A stretch of DNA of 64,000 nucleotides, taken from Liquidambar formosana. Taxonomy: Eukaryota > Streptophyta > Magnoliopsida > Saxifragales > Altingiaceae. This document shows, in pieces, positions 1 through 11,500 of the stretch; the stretch's first letter is position 1; the number at the start of each line of letters is the position of its first letter. Below the pieces are notes generated by a model. That model saw nothing but the letters and a program-made list of their open reading frames with translations, was not told where the DNA came from and searched no databases. The DNA lies in assembly GCA_039720395.1 (NCBI GenBank), contig CM077831.1, positions 8,482,333-8,546,332 on the forward strand, written 5' to 3'. The position numbers and the translations under genes are program-made.

Positions 1-480
1 CTTGTACCACTATAACATTGAGAAACTGATTGACAGGCAGGTTAAAACTCCATTCAGTTTATCTCAAATCTTTGGTCACATTCAGTGTACCTATTCTATT
101 AACAGGCACCCACCTGTTGGTTGTAGTGTCTCCACACAAATAGCTTGAGACCAGCTATCCTCCTATAGAGTCAACCTAACAAGTGCTAGTCCTATGGTTC
201 ATTACTGTCCATCATAGTGAACCTTCAACTAGGAATGATTTAGGAGTTTAGTACAGAGATATATTTACAGTCTCATAATTACAACTCTTTGTAATTCAAT
301 ATTCTCAACTCTAACTCCTTGGACATATTATGTAAATATAAATGATGCATACAAACATAATAGAATAAGCCCTTTTATTAAATCAATAATAAATGTGACA
401 TACATAAATGAAATCAAATGATTGTTCCTTTATCCCTAAACAATCATCTCTATGATTGGCTCTAGGGCATAACTCTAACA
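1..480 (-). mobile_element. Copia-type LTR, element D3, 5' end only (partial)
   Basis: This is the first 480 bp of a reverse-oriented LTR of the same family as 38389-40047, 46426-48084 and 53454-55107. Read on the minus strand it begins at 480 with TGTTAGAGTTATGCCCTAG and runs off the left window edge. The LTR terminus abuts the gag-pro frame of element C at 481, so D3 inserted there; the expected 5-bp target duplication would be CGCGG (481-485), but the other copy is outside the window. The terminal region has the alternative hairpin (CAATCAT / ATGATTG) seen in the other copies. Confidence 0.9.
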
Positions 481-2730
481 CGCGGAACCATTATCAATCA
501 AGACCGTAGGAACTCTCTTCCCCATGGTATCAACAGTTATATGCAAGGCTTGGGAGTGGCTTGGCCCACTCTTAGGTAAGTCCGCCTCTGTGAACACTAT
601 AGTGGAATTCTTCGGAGCGGGGTTTACTAGATTCACCAATCCCTCAGGGGACAAATCAACCGGAACCTGTATCTGGTTTAACAACTTCAGCACTGTCTGT
701 CTGTGTTTGTGAGAGGCCATAAGCAAGCCCCAGATGGTGATATTGGCATTGGTCTTCTTCAATTGTCGGAGTACTTCATCCTCTTCTTCTTGCACATCAA
801 GGCGCTTATCTAACTCACCCAGTGGATTATCAGATTCCAAGTGCGGAGGCTTGAAATGGCGGCCCCCTCTTGTCATGTGGTCTACTTCTTCATCACTAGC
901 CCATATGTCATCAATTTCATTTGTGTCACCCATCAGGTCATCCCATTCAATCATGTCAATGTCCTCCATCTGCACCTCTTCGGGTATATTATCCCAGCCC
1001 GTAGGAATTATGGGCTCACTTGGCAATGGATCAGGATAAAGCACATAGTAATCAAACTTCCCCGAAGGTTCTCCCAATAACCCCACTCGAGGGTCTCCTG
1101 CTTCATACCTTTCTTTCAACTGCTGTTGGATGGACTTCTTTGGCAATTGTAGGGTCTTTTGATCAATGAGGTCTTGAACGACCTTTCTCAACATAGCACA
1201 GTCCTCAGTGTCATGGTCGGGTATACCATGGTATTGGCAATATTGATGGGGTGTTTGGGGTCTTGGCTTTGGAGGGTGAGGTATGATAAGGCCTTGGTTA
1301 CAGCATTGGTAAAAGGCTTGGGTCAAGGACATGGGTAATAGAGTGTATTGTCTTATGGGTAGGCAAGGTCGAGATGGGTCAGCTTCAATGGCATTTATGG
1401 AGTTGGATGAATTATGAGAGGGAAGTGGATTTTGAGTGACATTTGGGCGATTTGGTGGAGTTGGTGGTGAGATGATTTGCTTGTCAAGTAAGTCTTGGAT
1501 CTCATGCCTAAGGCGATAGCAACGGTTGGTTGAGTGGCCTTTGGCTTGGTGGAATTTGCAGTATTCATTCTCATTGTAGCTCTTGGGCAATGGATTCGGT
1601 GGTGGTCTTGGGTCGAGAGGTTTCAACAGGCCTCGGCTTTTTAGCTTTTCAAGTACTTTCTCAAGCGGCATATGCAGCTCGGTGAATTGGCGAGGTGGGT
1701 TGGTGTCATTTAGGGAGATGGGTTGAATGGGTTGGGCTATGGCATTGACCTCGGCATTGTTTTTCCCAACAAAGTTCGGCCTGCGGCTCTTTTGGACTTC
1801 TTCTGTCTTGATTGACCCATCAGCTATGGCATCCTCAACTTGTGTACCTGCTCCGATAAGAGCCTTGAAATTAGGGAAGTAGTGAGCAAAGAGGTGCTTG
1901 TGATACACCGGCAATAGGTTCTTAACCACCAACTGAATCTGATCTTCCTCATTCGGTCTATCTGCCATTCTCGAGGCCTTTTGCCTCCACCTTGTAATGA
2001 AAGCGGAAAAGGTCTCATTGGCCCCTTGTTTTGTGGTCTCTAGGTCCCTTCTTGTGACATCCACCTCAGTGTTGTACTTGTAGTGCTCTGAAAACTCATT
2101 ACATATGTCCTCCCAAGTTCGGGTTCTATTCTCATCCAAGGCTAGGAACCATTTTAAAGCAGAAGTGGCGAGGGTTTCATGGAACATTTGGGCCAAGAGT
2201 TCATCTGTTGCTCCTCGAGGGTGCATAGCTCGTACATACATCTTCAAATGGGTCTTAGGGCAGCCCGTTCCATCAAACTTTTCTAATTCGGGCATCTTGA
2301 ATTGTAATGGAATACGAGCTTGAGGGAACAAAGATAGGGTACGTACATCCACCATGTCATCTGTCCTACGGATTCCCTTTATAGTTCTCTCCAAGGCTTC
2401 TACCTTACTAGCCAACACAGAGTCTGTATCAGAGGTCTTCCCCTTACTTCCCCCTTCTAGGTTAAAAACTTCAGGTGATTCATTCCCTTTGGGTTGAGTG
2501 CTTCCCCCATCATTGGTCTTAGTGCCTTCTCCAGACTGGGTCCCATTTTCGGTGTTATCCCCCGGGGTACGGCCATTATTCTGTTCGGGTTCGGACATTT
2601 TATGTTGGATATCTTGGGCCATTTTCAATGCTCTCTCGGATACATCAGTGGTGTAATCAAGTTTGGTCATGATAGCCTTCAAACAGGTCTCAACATCAAA
2701 ACCCCCTTCACTAGTTGCTTCATTGGCCAT
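481..2730 (-). CDS. Gag-Pro polyprotein of element C, C-terminally truncated by D3
   Basis: The frame is open from ATG 2730 to the D3 junction. A retrotransposon-gag domain lies at about residues 140-300 (motif PELEKFDGTGCPKTHLKMYV). Two zinc-knuckle-like motifs of unusual spacing C-x2-H-x4-H-x4-C follow (YCKFHQAKGHSTNRC and YCQYHGIPDHDTEDC). The frame ends inside the protease at the active-site motif LIDNGSA. The open frame extends ten codons above this ATG to a GTG at 2760, but plant translation should use the ATG. Gag forms the virus-like particle, and Pro would cleave the polyprotein. No nonsense codon interrupts the visible part, unlike A and B, so C was probably young when D3 hit it. 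Confidence 0.88.
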
Positions 2731-3477
2731 GTCTGACTGGTTGGTAGAATCAATCTTCACTAAGCGCCCTTGCTGGTCGCGGATCCAAGCCAGTACGTCT
2801 TCTCACTCCTCTATGAAAGGGAACAATCAGTCTCTCATCCTAAGGGTATGTCCTAGGCTTCCATATTTGTCCCAATGACTTCACGCCATATATACTCAAT
2901 TAGTCCCTTTTAATCCAATCACCTTTGCAAGGGTCATGGGCGAAAGGTACGTATTAAGGATATAGGGTGCAAAGGTCCTCTATTAATTTTTCCATTAAGC
3001 ACATCACAAACACGGTCATGATATCATTACAAACAATGTGGGTGCATAAGGGTGAAACCATAGTGTCCTACAAGTCTGTCTATATGGACTAATGATAAGG
3101 GTAGGCTGGGGTCCTTCACTTGCTTGAGCAATCTTTATACCTAACCACATGTGGCATCAGGAACGCCACGTGGGTCCAGCAGTACGTGATTAACTCATTT
3201 AATATACCCAAGGGCAAGCCCAAGGGTACTTGGCAAGAGAGGTTGAGAGCTTTCGCCCCAACTCATGGAATCAGGAAAACCAAGGTTGAGGCTAGGCCCG
3301 TCAGTGGCAAGGGACATCGATCCTAACATGCAAGAGTTTGCGCACACAATGCAATAAATGAAAGCACACAATCAAGCGGATGCAATGTGATTGATTTTAA
3401 TTAAACAAAAGAAATTAACTTAGCCCAATCAAATTGTATAGAGTCTAGCCCACAAATCCCCAGTGGAGTCGCCAGTC
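2731..3477 (-). other. Element C 5' leader with PBS
   Basis: This untranslated leader lies between PBS and gag. It matches 17631-18364 (element B) closely. Immediately above gag the frame stays open to the conserved segment ACGTACTGGCTTGGATCC, preceded by an AG that may be a leader-intron acceptor (intron candidate 4284-2799, donor AAG|GTAAGTA in the LTR). No other gene is seen. Confidence 0.7.
3457..3474 (-). promoter_or_regulatory. Primer-binding site, element C
   Basis: The minus strand reads TGGCGACTCCACTGGGGA three bases after the LTR end. The TGG start pairs with the CCA end of a tRNA. The same site occurs at 36960-36943 (A) and, with one change, at 17634-17651 (B), always directly after an LTR. 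Confidence 0.85.
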
Positions 3478-3901
3478 TGTGGACCCTGAAAAAGCACGCG
3501 AGTTAAGGGCCCACGGGGCGGTTTTAGGTTTGAAAAAGGAAAAGGAGTCGCCACCTTATTTTTTAAAGGAAATAAGGAAAACCCTAAAAAAACAGTTTTG
3601 TTTTAGGAAAACAAAAGATTGACTCCATATTTAAAAATGGAAAGGCAAATGATCTTTTGGAAACCAGAGAAATCGGGGATTCGGAGGCTAAGTTACGATA
3701 TGGGAAGGTTCTAGGCAAAGCCTATAGGCACCCATATCGCCCTAAACGGTCTCTTAATTTAATTGGGCTAAATCAAAGTCTTAATCACACACAAATCAAC
3801 AGTTATCATCACAAGACAGCATGCATATCATTCATCCATTCATCCATATAATCAAGTAAATAAAAAAAAAACAGAAAAAAGAAAGAGGGGGAAGAAGAAA
3901 A

Positions 3902-3977
3902 CCTAGGATACTTAGTATCCTAGGGCGGACTTGAACATCACGAAGAGCGCCTACGTACCATGTATGGAAATACATGG
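3902..3977 (-). promoter_or_regulatory. Two stem-loops near the LTR 3' end (element C)
   Basis: The first stem has arms CCTAGGATACT and AGTATCCTAGG around one base (3902-3924). The second has arms CCATGTAT and ATACATGG around four bases (3958-3977), inside an outer CTACGT / ACGTAG pair. Both are repeated in the B LTRs and F. They may act in 3'-end formation or RNA folding; this is inference. Confidence 0.6.
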
Positions 3978-5817
3978 ATCAAAGTCCACGTAGTTCGAAA
4001 AGGAATAGGGTTATAACCTAATCAAGGCCTATGGTAAACCCTAAGTTTCCTTTCAAGTAAAACATGGTAAGTTTCCAAAATAAATGATTCTCAAAAGATT
4101 TTTGGTAAAATATGGAATTTTGATAAAAGATGGAAACTTTGATTTAAAAGGTATTTTTTTATTGAAAGGATACTATAGGAATCACCATATTCCCCTATTA
4201 GGAAACAACCCTAGGGGGGGAGAAAGGGAAAGTTTCAAAGAAAGGAAAGAAGGGTGAATTGGGGCACCCTCATACCCTACTTACCTTAAGCAAAAGCAAC
4301 CTGTCAAAGTAACCACCCTATTGCATAGGGTAATTACCTTATTTGTAAGATTTCATCTCACAATAGCCAAAATAACCACCCCACATTGGTGGGGTAGTTG
4401 CACCTGTTGTACCTGTCAAAGCACCTGCAATTTCCATGCAAACATACCAAAAATGCCAACCAAACAAGCTAGATTCCGAATCAAGCCATTATCATGCCCA
4501 AACATGGGCTAACACATGCTCAAAATATCATATCAAGGACAAATAACAGATCTGGACAGAATTGAAATAAGGCTTAAAATCAACCACAAGTCATGCAACA
4601 ACATGAATCATAAGCTAACTGAAGCCCTAATTCAACCCTACATGCAATGACATGCAAAAAACCCTAAAATCAACTACTATGAATGCAGAAAAATGTCATA
4701 GCTATCAAATATGCAGCACATATATGTCAACTATGAAGAAAACACAAGAAAAAACCCTAAGCTATCATGCTATATGCAACTTTCCTAATACAAGGATGAA
4801 TGAAACCCTAGAATCACAATTGTGCTCAAAATCACATAAAATAACTCTAAATCATGCAAAGCCCATCATAGACATCATGCTAATCATGCATATTAATCAA
4901 TAGAAGCATCCACACATGAGAAAAATACAAGCTTGCACATGAAACATAGCTATTCTAAACATAAACTCCATTCCAGCACTAAGGAAACCCTAGAATCCCA
5001 AACATGCAGCAAATCACATGGAACATCATCCTAGCATACTAAACAGCCCATAAATATTATCCTAATCATGCATACATTCCAATGGAAGCAACAAAACACA
5101 ATAAAAACATAAGCTCTAATATGCCAAAGAGTTATTTCATGCAGAAAACCATTTTAAGCACCTAAGAAACCCTAAAGTCCCAAACATGCAGTAAATCACA
5201 TGGAATAACATCCTAGCATACTAAACAGCCCACAAATATGATCCTAAACATGCATGGGAGCAACAAGACATGATAAAAACACAAACTCTAATATACCAAA
5301 GAGTTATTTCATGCAGAAAACCATTTTAAGCACCTAAGAAACCCTAAAGTCCCAAACATGCAGTAAATCACATGGAATAACATCCTAGCATACTAAACAG
5401 CCCACAAATATGATCCTAAACATGCATGGAAGCAACAAGACATGATAAAAACACAAGCTTTGATATGCAATCATCCTATTCTATGCAAAAACCCTAACTT
5501 TAAAAGAGAGAAGAAGAGGAAGGGGGGAATACCTATGGTGAAGTATCCTTTTGCTGCTGTAGGGAGTCCTCCTTCTCTTGTGTACTGCTGGGAGTTCCTT
5601 CCTTCAAGCCTTCAAGCAATGCTCCAGCCCTCCTCCAAGCTTACTCTCACACTCTCTCACTCAAAGTATAGGTTAAACTACCCTAAGGATGGCTGCCATA
5701 GCCTCCAAGTCTCACACATGCCTCACACTTCAGAATTTTCTCTCCCAGTGGCCTCCAAGTGCCTCCAAGTGCCTCCCTTCAGAAATTGCCTCCCCTCATT
5801 GCTGAAGTATAAGGGGG

Positions 5818-5825
5818 TATTTATA
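5818..5825 (-). promoter_or_regulatory. LTR TATA box, element C
   Basis: The minus strand reads CCCTATAAATACCCC. The same sequence is at 15321 and 32662 in the B LTRs, and a related TATAAATA is in the A LTR at 48654-48647. It lies about 190 bp downstream of the GC palindrome in transcription direction. Confidence 0.75.
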
Positions 5826-6012
5826 GGGATTGAGGGAAAACCCTCAATGGTTGGGATTAAAACCCTAGGGATTGATCCAAGGGCTCTTAGAGGTTCCCTT
5901 AGGGCTCAAGTAGGTCAAATAGGGCTGAAATTAGGGTTAAATGGCGGCTAAAGGCGAGCAAATCCGAGAAAATAAGGAAGGAGCCGCGTCAAAGCTCAAA
6001 AAAGGAAAGTGG

Positions 6013-6092
6013 CTCGGGTGACCACCTGGGGCTGGGCGGCTAGCAGCCTGGGCCCAGGCGGCTAGCCGCCCAGGCCTGGGTGGTCACCCGAG
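6013..6092. promoter_or_regulatory. 80-bp GC-rich near-perfect palindrome (LTR C)
   Basis: The sequence starts CTCGGGTGACCACC, ends GGTGGTCACCCGAG and is centred on GGGCCC, with inner blocks GGCGGCTAGC repeated on both arms. Only a few mismatches separate the arms. The same palindrome occurs at 15054-15133, 27257-27337, 30550-30626, 32395-32474, 57770-57849 and 61104-61184, and as a half-copy at 6800-6830, each ahead of a promoter. Confidence 0.85.
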
Positions 6093-6799
6093 GCACTGTC
6101 AGCTTATGCCCATTTTTGACCCTTTCAGCTTCCAAATGTGTTTCAGGGCCCAAATCAACTCCGATTTTGACGAAACGAAAGCCAAAACGACCGTGTTTCG
6201 AAGGGGAATGTCATTTGAGTCACTTGAGGGCAAGAAACCCTAGCCATGGCTGCATGGTTGGGTCCTACAAAGGTGGTTAACCGCTATGCCTCACCATCGC
6301 TTAGCTTAGGTATGCACATAGGGTCGCACCGAATGCTTTCTAATTCGAAATTCAACCTCCCTAAACACATTTGGGGATGAAATTAAGACTAATCAAGGTC
6401 ACATGAGTAGTCATGGAGTGAAAATCATAAGTCAATTCGAGCTAACCCGAAATAGGTCTCTTAGCCAACCTGAGCCTTGTTGAGCCATTCTAATCCCGAA
6501 CCATCAATTCATCGAATTGAACCCACAAATACCTCAAATGCAATCATATGATCTCCAATTAGCAACTCGGAGATCATTTCAAGGTCAAATGGAAAGTTTG
6601 TGATCAAAAAGACAATTATGCCCCTCAAGTCACAAAAGTTCTTATTAACCCTCAAGATCAACTCCAAATTGAACCAAAATTCATACACACCATCCTTAGG
6701 ACCCTAGAAACTCAATGCAAAAGACTAGACTCAAAAAGGAAACAAAAAGACACATGCAATGACAAACCCTAGCTAAGGTGGCAAAAATGGGGTGTGACA

Positions 6800-6830
6800 C
6801 TAGCCGCCCAGGCCTGGGTGGTTACCCGAG
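6800..6830. promoter_or_regulatory. Half of the GC palindrome of A's antisense promoter, broken by C
   Basis: The sequence CTAGCCGCCCAGGCCTGGG...TTACCCGAG equals the right arm of the palindrome in E and B at the same place ahead of the DUF7745-like ORF. Element C begins exactly at its left edge, so C inserted inside the inverted repeat. Confidence 0.8.
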
Positions 6831-6917
6831 CCCGAAGCGGAAATCCCACTTTGAATAGGAAACTTCCTATTCTGATGGGTTTTTTCCTATTTGAACTTGG
6901 ATTTGTGACCTTTTCCC

Positions 6918-6925
6918 TATAAAAA
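6918..6925 (+). promoter_or_regulatory. TATA box of A's antisense DUF7745-like ORF
   Basis: TATAAAAA within CCCTATAAAAACACATCC starts 56 bp before the ATG at 6974. The spacing is identical in B (27167 to 27111) and E (57682 to 57626). Confidence 0.7.
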
Positions 6926-6973
6926 CACATCCAAGAGGTTCCTAAACCTACTTGTATTCATTCATTAGAAATT

Positions 6974-8260
6974 ATGGAGGCTCTAGACAAATTTTTAGGA
7001 GGGTTTTTGAGAGTTATGAGTGCTGAAGCAAAATCTGAGTTCAAGTGCTTTGGCTTGGATCCATTGCTCTCCTTGAGGCATGTGAGGCTTGAAACGAACC
7101 TCTTGACTGCTGCTACATATTTTTGGGATCCTCAAGTTCATGTGTTCCGCTTCAACTATGAAGAACTGTGCCCAACCATGGAGGAATTCTGTGCATTGTA
7201 TGGAGTTTCAACGGTAGGTCCTTTCATTCTCCCTACTCCTCGCCCAAGCTTTCTTACTTCTTTCTCCAATCTACTTGGGATTCACTCACAATATGCCTCT
7301 ACGTTTGTAAAGGACCATATGGTAGACTTGATGAAATTGGCAACCTCTTTTTTAGCTTGTGATAGTAAAGGTATTCTAAATTTTACCTTTCCTATTAAGC
7401 ATGCTCTTGCCTTTTGCCTCATTGGTCGTTTTCTTATTTCCACTGGTACTCCACATGTTCCCATTCAAATCTGTGACTTGATTCCTCTCCTTGCCAAGGG
7501 CCATAACTTGATTCCCATAGTGCTAGCTGAAACCCTGAATGGTTTGGATAAAACTCATGAGGACCCAAAGGTTCCTTTAGGAGGTAGCCCCATTCTACTG
7601 CAGATGTGGTTGCTTGAAAGACTGAATTTCTTGTCACCAGTTGCCATTACACCATACAAGCCCCAGCATTACTGCCTTCGCCGCATTGAACTACCTGGGC
7701 AATTTTCATTGAGAGATTAGCTAGGTTACTTCCAAACCCTTTCTTGGAGGAGTGTCAAGTGGTTTGTATTCATATGGGGCTGCAGTGACCAGGTGCTTCT
7801 GCGGACTTCTGGAAGCGCCATGGTGAGACTCATAGGACTGAGGTCTACTTCCTTCTATTGGCCTTCAAGGGTTCTTCGTCAGATGGGTGCCATGCAAACC
7901 ATACCTACTTCCTTGAAAGGTGACTATCCTGTGGTGCCCGCGGGTCTTTCTGTAGTGACTTGGGCGAAGGACCGATGGCCTAGCAAGTTGATACTAACCC
8001 AAGTTACGAATACTGATGGTCCGTATATGATGAGCTCAGAGTATAAGGAATGGTTGAAAAGTAATTTGGGTGAGAGAGAGACTACTCGAAGAGAAAGGAT
8101 TTTTGGACTTATCAAGAACAATGAACTTGGATCTTGCAGAGAAGATATTATGGAAGCAGTGACAACAGCTTATGAACATGACTTGAGGAAGAAAAGAAGA
8201 CATGAAAGAGAGAAGAAGAAAGCTAAAGAGCGAGCTGCAAAGAAGCCCAAGAAAAACTGA
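6974..8260 (+). pseudogene. DUF7745-like antisense ORF of element A, one nonsense codon
   Basis: The reading frame is 429 codons long, on the strand opposite to A's gag-pol. One stop, TAG at 7718-7720 where B and E have TGG, breaks it after 248 residues; the rest stays in frame to TGA at 8260. The N-terminal half has a FWDPQVHVFRFNYEELCPT-type segment (about residues 55-75) followed by MEEFCALYGVS, resembling the plant DUF7745 / PMD-associated family. The C-terminal 50 residues are strongly basic with KKRRHEREKKK, suggesting nuclear targeting or nucleic-acid binding. Its molecular function is unknown. It has its own TATA box and upstream palindrome. Length equals the B and E copies exactly. 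Confidence 0.85.
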
Positions 8261-8573
8261 AGACTCAATAGAATAGGATATTTATGGCATATTTATAGTT
8301 CTTTTACTTAATACCAATGAATTGCTATGTCAATCAATTTTAGTTTTGAATAAATTGCCAATAATAAATCAAATTTGGGATTTTCTTGTTTGATTTAGAC
8401 CGCACCCAAGGTAACTTTATGGGTTGCCTACGTATCTCCATGGTTTTTTTTCTTCTTTTTTTTTTTTTTGTTTTTTTTTTGTTTTGTTTTTGAATGGAGA
8501 ATCAGGTCTTACGTAGTTCTTATGCCTTAACTTTTGCCTAGGCCGCCCTTACGGGTTTTCAACCTAGCAGGCT
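8261..8573. other. Convergent spacer between pol and antisense ORF, element A
   Basis: No gene is present. The spacer separates the 3' ends of two convergent genes. It holds a T-rich tract (A-rich on the pol strand) at about 8446-8491, flanked by the inverted pairs CTACGT (8428) / ACGTAG (8516) and TCTCCAT / ATGGAGA. The same layout occurs at 25535-25655 and 56065-56172, and without the A-tract near the LTR 3' end (17098-17140). A shared 3'-end-forming element is a reasonable guess. Confidence 0.6.
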
Positions 8574-11500
8574 TCAAACATGATATTTCTTCAATTGATC
8601 CAAATTAGTTGGACGAGCGAACTCAATTCCATCTAAATCCATGAGGCGAACAGCCCCTGCTGGCAATATCTCTTTGATAATGTATGGCCCACCCCAACTT
8701 GGCTTGAATTTTCCCCGCGGATCGAACACTGGAGCTCTAATTTCTTTCAGCACTACATCCCCTTTCTTTAGACCTCGATCTTTGACATGCTTGTTGAATG
8801 CTCTGGCAACTCTCCGTTGATACCCCTGAACATGATACAGCGCCCTTAAACGCCTTTGATCCAGCAAAGCTAACTCATCATAGCGGCTCTTAACCCAGTC
8901 CACTTCTGTTATCTGGCTCTCCACGGCAACTCTTAGTGAAGGAACTTCCAATTCAACTGGCAACACGGCCTCCATTCCATAAACTAGAGAATAAGGGGTA
9001 GCCCCTGTTGACGACCCTATTGATGTTCTGTAACCCCATAGAGCCAATGGCAACTTCTCATGCCAGTCTGTGTGTGAGTCCGCAGTCTTCTGTAGTATCT
9101 TCTTGATGTTCTTGTTAGCTGCTTCCACCGCTCCATTAGTCTGAGGATGGTATGGTGACGACAGATGGTGAGCTATGCCATACTTTTGCAAGAGCTCATG
9201 GGTTTCTTTCTGAAAGTGCTGGCCATTGTCTGAGATAACTTCATGCGGTACCCTATATCGATAGATGATGCTGTGCTGTATGAACTGTGCTACCTTCTTG
9301 GAATTCAAGGTCTTGAAGGACGCTGCTTCCACCCACTTAGTGAAGTAGTCGATGGCGACCAGGATGTATTCATGCCCATTTGATGCCTTTGGCTTGATCT
9401 GTCCGATGATATCTATCCCCCATACCGCGAATGGCCAAAGTGATGACATACTCGTTAAAGGCATAGAAGGCAAATGTTGTCCACTGGCGAACAGTTGGCA
9501 TTTGTGGCACTTCTTGACATGTGCGTGGCAGTCTCTTTCCATGGTGGACCAATAATAGCCTAACCTCATGATTTTCTTAGCTAACATATAGCCATTCATA
9601 TGCGGAGCCCCTGTCCCTTCATGGATTTCTTTAATCAGATGCTCGGCGACACACAGCAGGTGGATCCCGTCGTATGATCTCCGATATAGCTTTCCTCCAC
9701 AAAGTACATAGTGACTTGCCAACCGCCTTAGGGTTTTTCTATCAATGCGAGACGCTCCTTCTGGGTACTCCCTTTCTTCAATGAACTTCTTTATGTCATG
9801 GAACCATGGATGGCCATCGTTCACCTCCCCTCCTCGAATTGCACAACAGTACACAGGCTTGTCTCGGCATTCTATCACCAACGGCTTCACATTTCCCCCT
9901 TCAGGTATCTCCACCATGGATGCTAGGGTCGCTAAGGCATCGGCGAACTGGTTCTTGTTCCTTGAAAGGTAGTTAAATTCTATCTCTGAGAACTCCTTGG
10001 TTAGAGCTTCCAGGTAGGCATGGTAGGGTAGCAGCTTCTCATCTCGAGTTTTCCACTCCCCTTTTATCTGACAAATGATTAGCGCCGAGTCCCCGAACAC
10101 TTCTAATTCTTTGATCCCCAATTCAAGTGCCGCTTCCAGTGCTAGGATACAGGCCTCATACTCAGCAATGTTGTTGGTAGCTTCAAACCCCAACTTGACC
10201 GCCAACGGTGTAAATGCCTCTTCGGGTGAGACCAGCAGGACTCCTATCCCATAACCTTTCTTATTGGCTGCCCCATCGAAGTATACTCTCCAAGTTTTTC
10301 TACCAATCTCTAGCACGTCCTCATCTGGGAATTGATCGTTGAACGGAGCGGATGATGACACCGGACAGCTGGCTAGGTAGTCTGCGATGACGCTTCCCTT
10401 GATAGACTTCTGATTCACGTACTTGATGTCGAATTCATTGAGGAGAATTGACCATCGAGCAGTTCTGAATGACAATACTGGCCTTTCTACCAGGTACTTC
10501 AACGGGTCCATGCGACTTATCAAGAACACTTCGAAGGACATCATGTAGTGTCGGAGTTTCTGCGTCGCCCATACTAGTGCAACACAAGCTTTTTCAATCG
10601 CATTGTACTTCACTTCATAGTCTGTCATTTTCTTGCTTAGGTAGTAGATGGCATTCTCCTTTGTAGACCCTTCGAGATATTGAGCTAACATAGCCCCCGT
10701 CGCGGTTTCGGTGACCGTTAAGTATAACAAAAGCGGCGCACCTTGCCGTGGGGGAACTAAGATTGGAGGATTGCTCAAGTATCTCTTAATGGTCTCAAAG
10801 GCCTCTTGGCATTCTTCGTTCCATACTTTTGGCACACCTTTCTTAAGCAATTTGAAGATTGGTTCGCAAACCATGGTTAAGTTGGCAATGAATCGGCTTA
10901 TGTATTGAACTCTTCCCAGAAAACCCCGGATCTGCTTCTCAGTGCTAGGCGGCTCCATCTCCACAATAGCTTTTATCTTCCCTGGGTCCACTTCGATACC
11001 TCTCTGAGTGATCATAAACCCCAATAACTTGCCTGCAGTGACACCAAAAGCGCACTTCTGTGGGTTGAGACAGAGGTTGTACTTTTTTGCTCGCTCTAGG
11101 AATTTCTCTAGTGCCTTGAAATGCCCTTCTCTATCCACGGACTTCACGATCATATCATCGACATAAACCTCTACTTCCTTATGGATCATATCATGCAATA
11201 AGGTCGTAGCTGCTCTTTGGTAAGTAGCCCCAGCGTTTCTTAAGCCAAAAGGCATTACCTTGTAACAGTACGTTCCCCATTGCGTGATAAAGGCTGTTTT
11301 CTCCATGTCTTGAGGCGCCATCTTTATCTGGTTATACCCGGAGAATCCGTCCATGAAGGAGAGGAGTGCATGTCCCACTGTACTATCCACCAACACGTCG
11401 ATATGGGGTAAAGGAAAGTCATCCTTAGGGCTCGCGGCGTTGAGATCTCGGAAATCGACACACATCCTCACTTTCCCATCTTTTTTAGGCACAGGCACTA

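Larger units (their letters stand above)
481..6799 (-). mobile_element. Gypsy (Tat/Ogre-lineage) element C, 5' half
   Basis: The visible part reads, on the minus strand, 5' LTR (6799-3478), PBS (3474-3457), leader and an open gag-pro frame interrupted by D3 at 481. It inserted into element A between A's antisense DUF7745-like ORF and its upstream region: the LTR terminus at 6799 directly abuts half of the GC-rich palindrome of A's promoter. The 5-bp duplication would be CTAGC (6800-6804); its partner lies outside the window. C belongs to the same subfamily as B and F. Confidence 0.88.
3478..6799 (-). repeat. 5' LTR of element C (3322 bp)
   Basis: On the minus strand it runs from TGTCACACC at 6799 to ...CA at 3478. 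It is a close relative of the B LTRs (14340-17630, 31681-34974) and of F (62846-64000). It contains, in transcription order, the ~80-bp GC palindrome (6092-6013), a TATA box (TATAAATA, 5825-5818), about four imperfect ~175-bp tandem units (roughly 5460-4880), the twin hairpins (about 4400-4310), a strong splice donor AAG|GTAAGTA (donor G at 4284), the stem CCATGTAT/ATACATGG (3977-3958) and the stem CCTAGGATACT/AGTATCCTAGG (3924-3902). Many AAACCCTA (telobox-like) motifs occur at 4600-5500. Small open frames inside it are shared only because the LTRs are near-identical. Confidence 0.92.

Noticed and set aside
2731..2760. GTG at 2760 (and 36116) as the gag start
   Set aside because: Plant nuclear translation normally needs ATG; the ATG ten codons later is conserved in A, B and C. 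The upstream open stretch more likely reflects an exon border.
3478..6799. LTR C read as the 3' LTR of element A
   Set aside because: A PBS and gag follow directly on its left, so it is a 5' LTR. Its sequence is of the B type, not the A type, and it interrupts A's palindrome instead of following a 3' region.
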